In this document: in pieces, positions 60,880 to 64,000 of the stretch
Layout: each line of letters opens with the position of its first letter
Numbering within the stretch: the stretch's first letter is position 1
Source of the DNA: Whalleya microplaca
Taxonomy: Eukaryota > Ascomycota > Sordariomycetes > Xylariales > Xylariaceae
Length of the DNA stretch: 64,000 nt
Direction of reading: 5' to 3'
Assembly: GCA_022497155.1 (NCBI GenBank)
Contig: MU385739.1
Span: 496,001 to 560,000 of the forward strand
Translations under genes and position numbers: made by a program
Notes under the pieces: generated by a model
The model's input: the letters and a program-made list of their open reading frames with translations, nothing else
Told to the model about the DNA's origin: nothing
Database searches by the model: none

Positions 60880-62430
60880 ATGGCGGAGCGAACTTCAGGA
60901 AGTCCTCTTCATCCAACATTTACTGGATACATCGCGTGCACCATGGACGCGCTTATCCTTTTCGAAGCATGTCTTGTTGGTCGCCTTTCTCACGTTCCAA
61001 GAAGACCCCACGACAGGGAGCGTGGTAATCTCATCACAAGTGGAAACGTATTCATCTACGAGGAGCACTCCTCGGGAATAAAGCGATGGACAGACGGCGT
61101 ACCCTGGAGCCCAAGTCGCATCCTGGGCAACTTTCTCCTATACCGCGAACTCGACAAACCGTTCCAACCAGGTGAAAAGAAGCGTGCTATGAAGCGCACT
61201 AAGCCTGACACGGGGGTTTCGAAATCTGGCAATAACTCGAGATCGAACTCCGTTGCTTACCACGGTAGCAGCAACGCCCTCGTTTCCGGGTCGATGGGAG
61301 GGTATGACAATTCGATACATGGTCGTAATGATAGCGAACGAGCCCTTGTAGGGTCTCTTATCGACTCGTATCAATTCAAACAAGACGGCCTAGTCAAGAA
61401 GACGATCAGTGTTCAACACCGTGGCGTACAACACCATCTAGTCTCTTATTACAACATTGAGGATGTGAGCCATGGCAGGCTTAAGACTCCAGGGGAGACA
61501 GCGCAACTATCAACCGTTTCGCCACGCTCAAGCCTGATATCATCAGCTAATTTTCGAGCACCTGTTGATGATTCAGACCTTATCTTGACTGGACAAGACT
61601 ACAGGAATTATGTTGGCTATCTCCCGCCTCACAGCGCTTTCGAATACGGAGCTGCCGTGAACGGTACTCCAAGGTCTTTGTCAGTACCAAGCTTACAGGG
61701 TTACCAACACAGTTCTTGGGGAAATCCTCAACAATACCTCCCGAGCACAAATTGGGGTCCCCACACTTTACCACCGCCCGTTTCTACCTTTGCACAACCG
61801 ACAACGCCCACCTATTCGTACGATGCGAGTTCTATAACACCGTATAGGATGTCCCAACCCACATCTACGAGTTTCAGCTCAAATTCACCTCTACAGGGCC
61901 GGCGGCATTCAACTATGCATGGATCGAACGGAACATCCCAGGTTGGATACTCAGGGCTCGGTTCTATTGGTACGACCCAAGTAAGCTCAGCGGCACTTCT
62001 CAGCAGTAATAACGGCATTGGAGGCCACAGTCTTGGCCATTCGTCATATGGAAACGGTGGCAGCTTGTACGAAACATCTACTTCTGCGATTACGTCCAAT
62101 CATCCCTCAAACTCGTACGATGCAAGCAGCTCCGGCCAACACAACGGAGTGTACGACGACGGAAATCCCGGGCAGCAGTCGACTGGATTTGAGGACCAGC
62201 TCGGAAGCAGTTTTGACCCCACTGCAAGCCGTCAACATCCTTCAGGCTTCGGAACTTCTACTACTGCGGGTTTTGGCTCCGCCGGTGCTGGCGCGGCTTC
62301 AGCAGATGCACAACTTGAACTCGAACAAGGGAGTTCGGCATCGAACGCAATGACAGAAGCCGACTGGCATGGTGACTACCTAGACAACGACGGCTATGCT
62401 CACTCAGCAATCATGAAGTCAGATGCGTGA
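60880..62430 (+). CDS. WOPR-domain transcriptional master regulator (WOR1/RYP1/SGE1 type)
   Basis: One exon, 516 residues. The WOPR DNA-binding fold is made of two conserved parts. WOPRa (about 8-97) has HPTFTGYIACTMDALILFEA, VGRLSHVPRRPHDRERG, NVFIYEEHSSGIKRWTDG and WSPSRILGNFLLYREL. WOPRb (about 155-210) has LIDSYQFKQDGLVKKTISV and HHLVSYYNIEDV. A basic GEKKRAMKRTK stretch could be a nuclear signal. The C-terminal 300 residues are Ser/Gln/Asn/Gly-rich and disordered, as in Wor1 and Ryp1. These proteins switch cell morphology in Candida and Histoplasma, and virulence and secondary metabolism in Fusarium. The LDKPFQPGEKKRA junction places it in the SGE1 branch rather than the shorter PAC2/GTI1 branch. 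The start ATG is the first in frame. Confidence 0.9.
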   Translation: MAERTSGSPLHPTFTGYIACTMDALILFEACLVGRLSHVPRRPHDRERGNLITSGNVFIYEEHSSGIKRWTDGVPWSPSRILGNFLLYRELDKPFQPGEKKRAMKRTKPDTGVSKSGNNSRSNSVAYHGSSNALVSGSMGGYDNSIHGRNDSERALVGSLIDSYQFKQDGLVKKTISVQHRGVQHHLVSYYNIEDVSHGRLKTPGETAQLSTVSPRSSLISSANFRAPVDDSDLILTGQDYRNYVGYLPPHSAFEYGAAVNGTPRSLSVPSLQGYQHSSWGNPQQYLPSTNWGPHTLPPPVSTFAQPTTPTYSYDASSITPYRMSQPTSTSFSSNSPLQGRRHSTMHGSNGTSQVGYSGLGSIGTTQVSSAALLSSNNGIGGHSLGHSSYGNGGSLYETSTSAITSNHPSNSYDASSSGQHNGVYDDGNPGQQSTGFEDQLGSSFDPTASRQHPSGFGTSTTAGFGSAGAGAASADAQLELEQGSSASNAMTEADWHGDYLDNDGYAHSAIMKSDA

Positions 62431-64000
62431 ACTCATGGAAGAACTAGTTAATGCGACCACGAATATTTATTAGCTGTCGTTTTGGAGTTATGGTGCACTG
62501 ATGGATGTCGACTACAACTGACTGGGAGTGTTACCGGCCTGGTCCTCAAGAACTCGTATTTTGGTTTCGTTGCAAGAGATATACTGGTTAATGGGTTTGA
62601 GTTTACGTTAGAGTACGGCATTGTGGCAGACACCCGCGTAGACCTTTCTTCCGAGAGATGGAACGCGGGTGAATCACCAAACCTTGACATTCGATGGTGA
62701 TGACGGCGAAGGAATCTGTTTCTAGTTTTCGATACCTCTGGTTTCTTATTCATGCTTAGAGCCGTCCAAATGGATGGAGTCTGCTAGTGTTCGCGCGTAC
62801 TGTTAAGAAAATGATATTACGGAGAATGGAGTTCCATACCTACATAGGTAGCTAATCAGGGATTAATGGGGAATCAGATAAAAGTTATGTCTAGTCTGGA
62901 AGAGGACGGAAAGGCATCGTGGACGATCACTGGGTTTATAATATATATTGCGATCAATACATTTATGTCTACAATTAGCATCGTCCACGATGGCAATGGA
63001 GCAGTGCTACTCGAGCAATATATCTTCAAGGTAGATAACATAGGATAACGTAATCCGTACATATACACCCGTACTTACTCCGTACTTAGTGTTCAATTAG
63101 TGGAAGCTTAGACTCTCTAGTAGATGGCCTAAGCAAGAAAACTAATTAGTAAAGTTTTAGATGCCCCGCCATCCATGGAGAGGTCACAGTGAGACACGGA
63201 GTGTGACGTCCCATATTTCCCCCAAACACGGTGCCGGACAAATCTTTTTTTGACTGTGAGACACCACCACCTTACCCACCATCTTCTTCTCCAACCATTC
63301 TCTTATGCCCGAAGTCTACCCCCGACAACGAATCGACGCGGCGATCTGACTCTCCTCTCATTCTAGTTCCGCTGTACGGTTATTTCTGGGTCCGTTTGGG
63401 GAAGACTACGGCTGTTCCGGTGCTCGCTTCTGGTTTCCAAGCGAGGCTACCTTCTGCTGCTCCCTGCTACTCACCCCTCATATCTCAGAGATTCTAAAGG
63501 CCTTGGCTTGTGAGTAGAGGGGGAGGACTAATATGAAACGTTCAATATGAATGCTCGGGCACTACGTGGTGGCGCTCATGCTTCCCGCAACTGCCCGGCC
63601 TGGGGCCAGAGGCTGAGTTTGTTGAACTTTGATCGCCCACTGCGGTCCCTAAGGGTCATGCCAACCGCACGGAGAACTCTAAGTGTTATGCGTATGTCTA
63701 TGCTGAAAAACCAGAATGTGCCCGCAAGTGTACCGCGGCACAGCCTGGGAAGAGATTGTGAGATCCCGTGGATCTGGCCTGGCCATTGCAGAGTCGGGCC
63801 TGGGACTAGGTTCGAGGCCAGGAGATACCTGTCTCTGACCCCGAGGTCCCGACGTGAACAGGAAGACAGTAAGGATCAGTATGTTATGTCTTGCTATTAT
63901 TCTAGTTTCACCTGAGCCAATGACTACGCTTCTTGCCTAATAATTTGTATTTGGAATATTCGTATTATATGAGGCTTCAACGTCTCTTTCCGTGGTAGTA
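62431..64000. other. Downstream of the WOPR gene, no gene seen
   Basis: About 1.6 kb to the window end. The plus-strand frame at 63547-63915 is Arg-rich without any domain or splice support, and I leave it out. Confidence 0.5.

Noticed and set aside
63547..63915. 122-codon Arg-rich plus-strand frame near the window end
   Set aside because: No domain, no signal sequence, no splice evidence; composition typical of a chance frame.

Overview
The window is nuclear DNA of a filamentous ascomycete (Pezizomycotina, probably Sordariomycetes; the class is an inference). Genes are split by short introns of about 50-200 nt with GT...AG ends and CTAAC/CTGAC-like branch sites. Families typical of these fungi are present: NAD-dependent glutamate dehydrogenase, Zn2Cys6 and WOPR regulators, the fungal BTB-like family, GH78 rhamnosidase and a fungal CHY-zinc protein. 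No prokaryotic operon, CRISPR array, rRNA, tRNA or intact transposon was recognised. All gene models were spliced by hand from the sequence.

Layout. 0-12 kb is mostly housekeeping: the 3' part of the tRNA thiolation gene CTU2/NCS2, an OAC1-type mitochondrial carrier, a DMA1-type FHA-RING ubiquitin ligase, the mitochondrial processing peptidase alpha subunit (MAS2) and a single-pass membrane protein. 12-26 kb is metabolic: a secreted GH78 rhamnosidase, NAD-glutamate dehydrogenase and kynureninase. 26-32 kb holds a secreted Trp/Ser-rich protein, a possible 43-aa microprotein and a nucleotidyltransferase-like gene broken by, or spliced around, one in-frame TAG. 32-34 kb returns to conserved genes: the CHY zinc-finger protein and proteasome subunit alpha4, convergent.

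34-43.9 kb is an accessory, decaying island. It has one intact Zn2Cys6 regulator, then three coding remnants: an unknown ORF with several stops, a BTB-like gene with two frameshifts, and a short ORF with one stop. 43.9-55.2 kb is again conserved: a CorA/MNR2-type Mg transporter, signal peptidase subunit SPC1, the RING-box protein RBX1, an EDC1/PNRC-like decapping activator and tyrosyl-DNA phosphodiesterase TDP1. Finally, about 5.7 kb without a recognisable gene precedes a WOR1/RYP1/SGE1-type WOPR master regulator.

Several genes touch the same processes: protein quality and turnover (DMA1, RBX1, proteasome alpha4), protein sorting and maturation (MAS2, SPC1), NAD and amino-acid metabolism (kynureninase, NAD-GDH), and RNA (CTU2, EDC1-like). 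They are not arranged as a biosynthetic cluster. The most unusual features are a 7-nt microexon in the proteasome gene, a 5-nt start exon in the CHY gene, the pseudogene island and the long gene-free stretch before the WOPR regulator.
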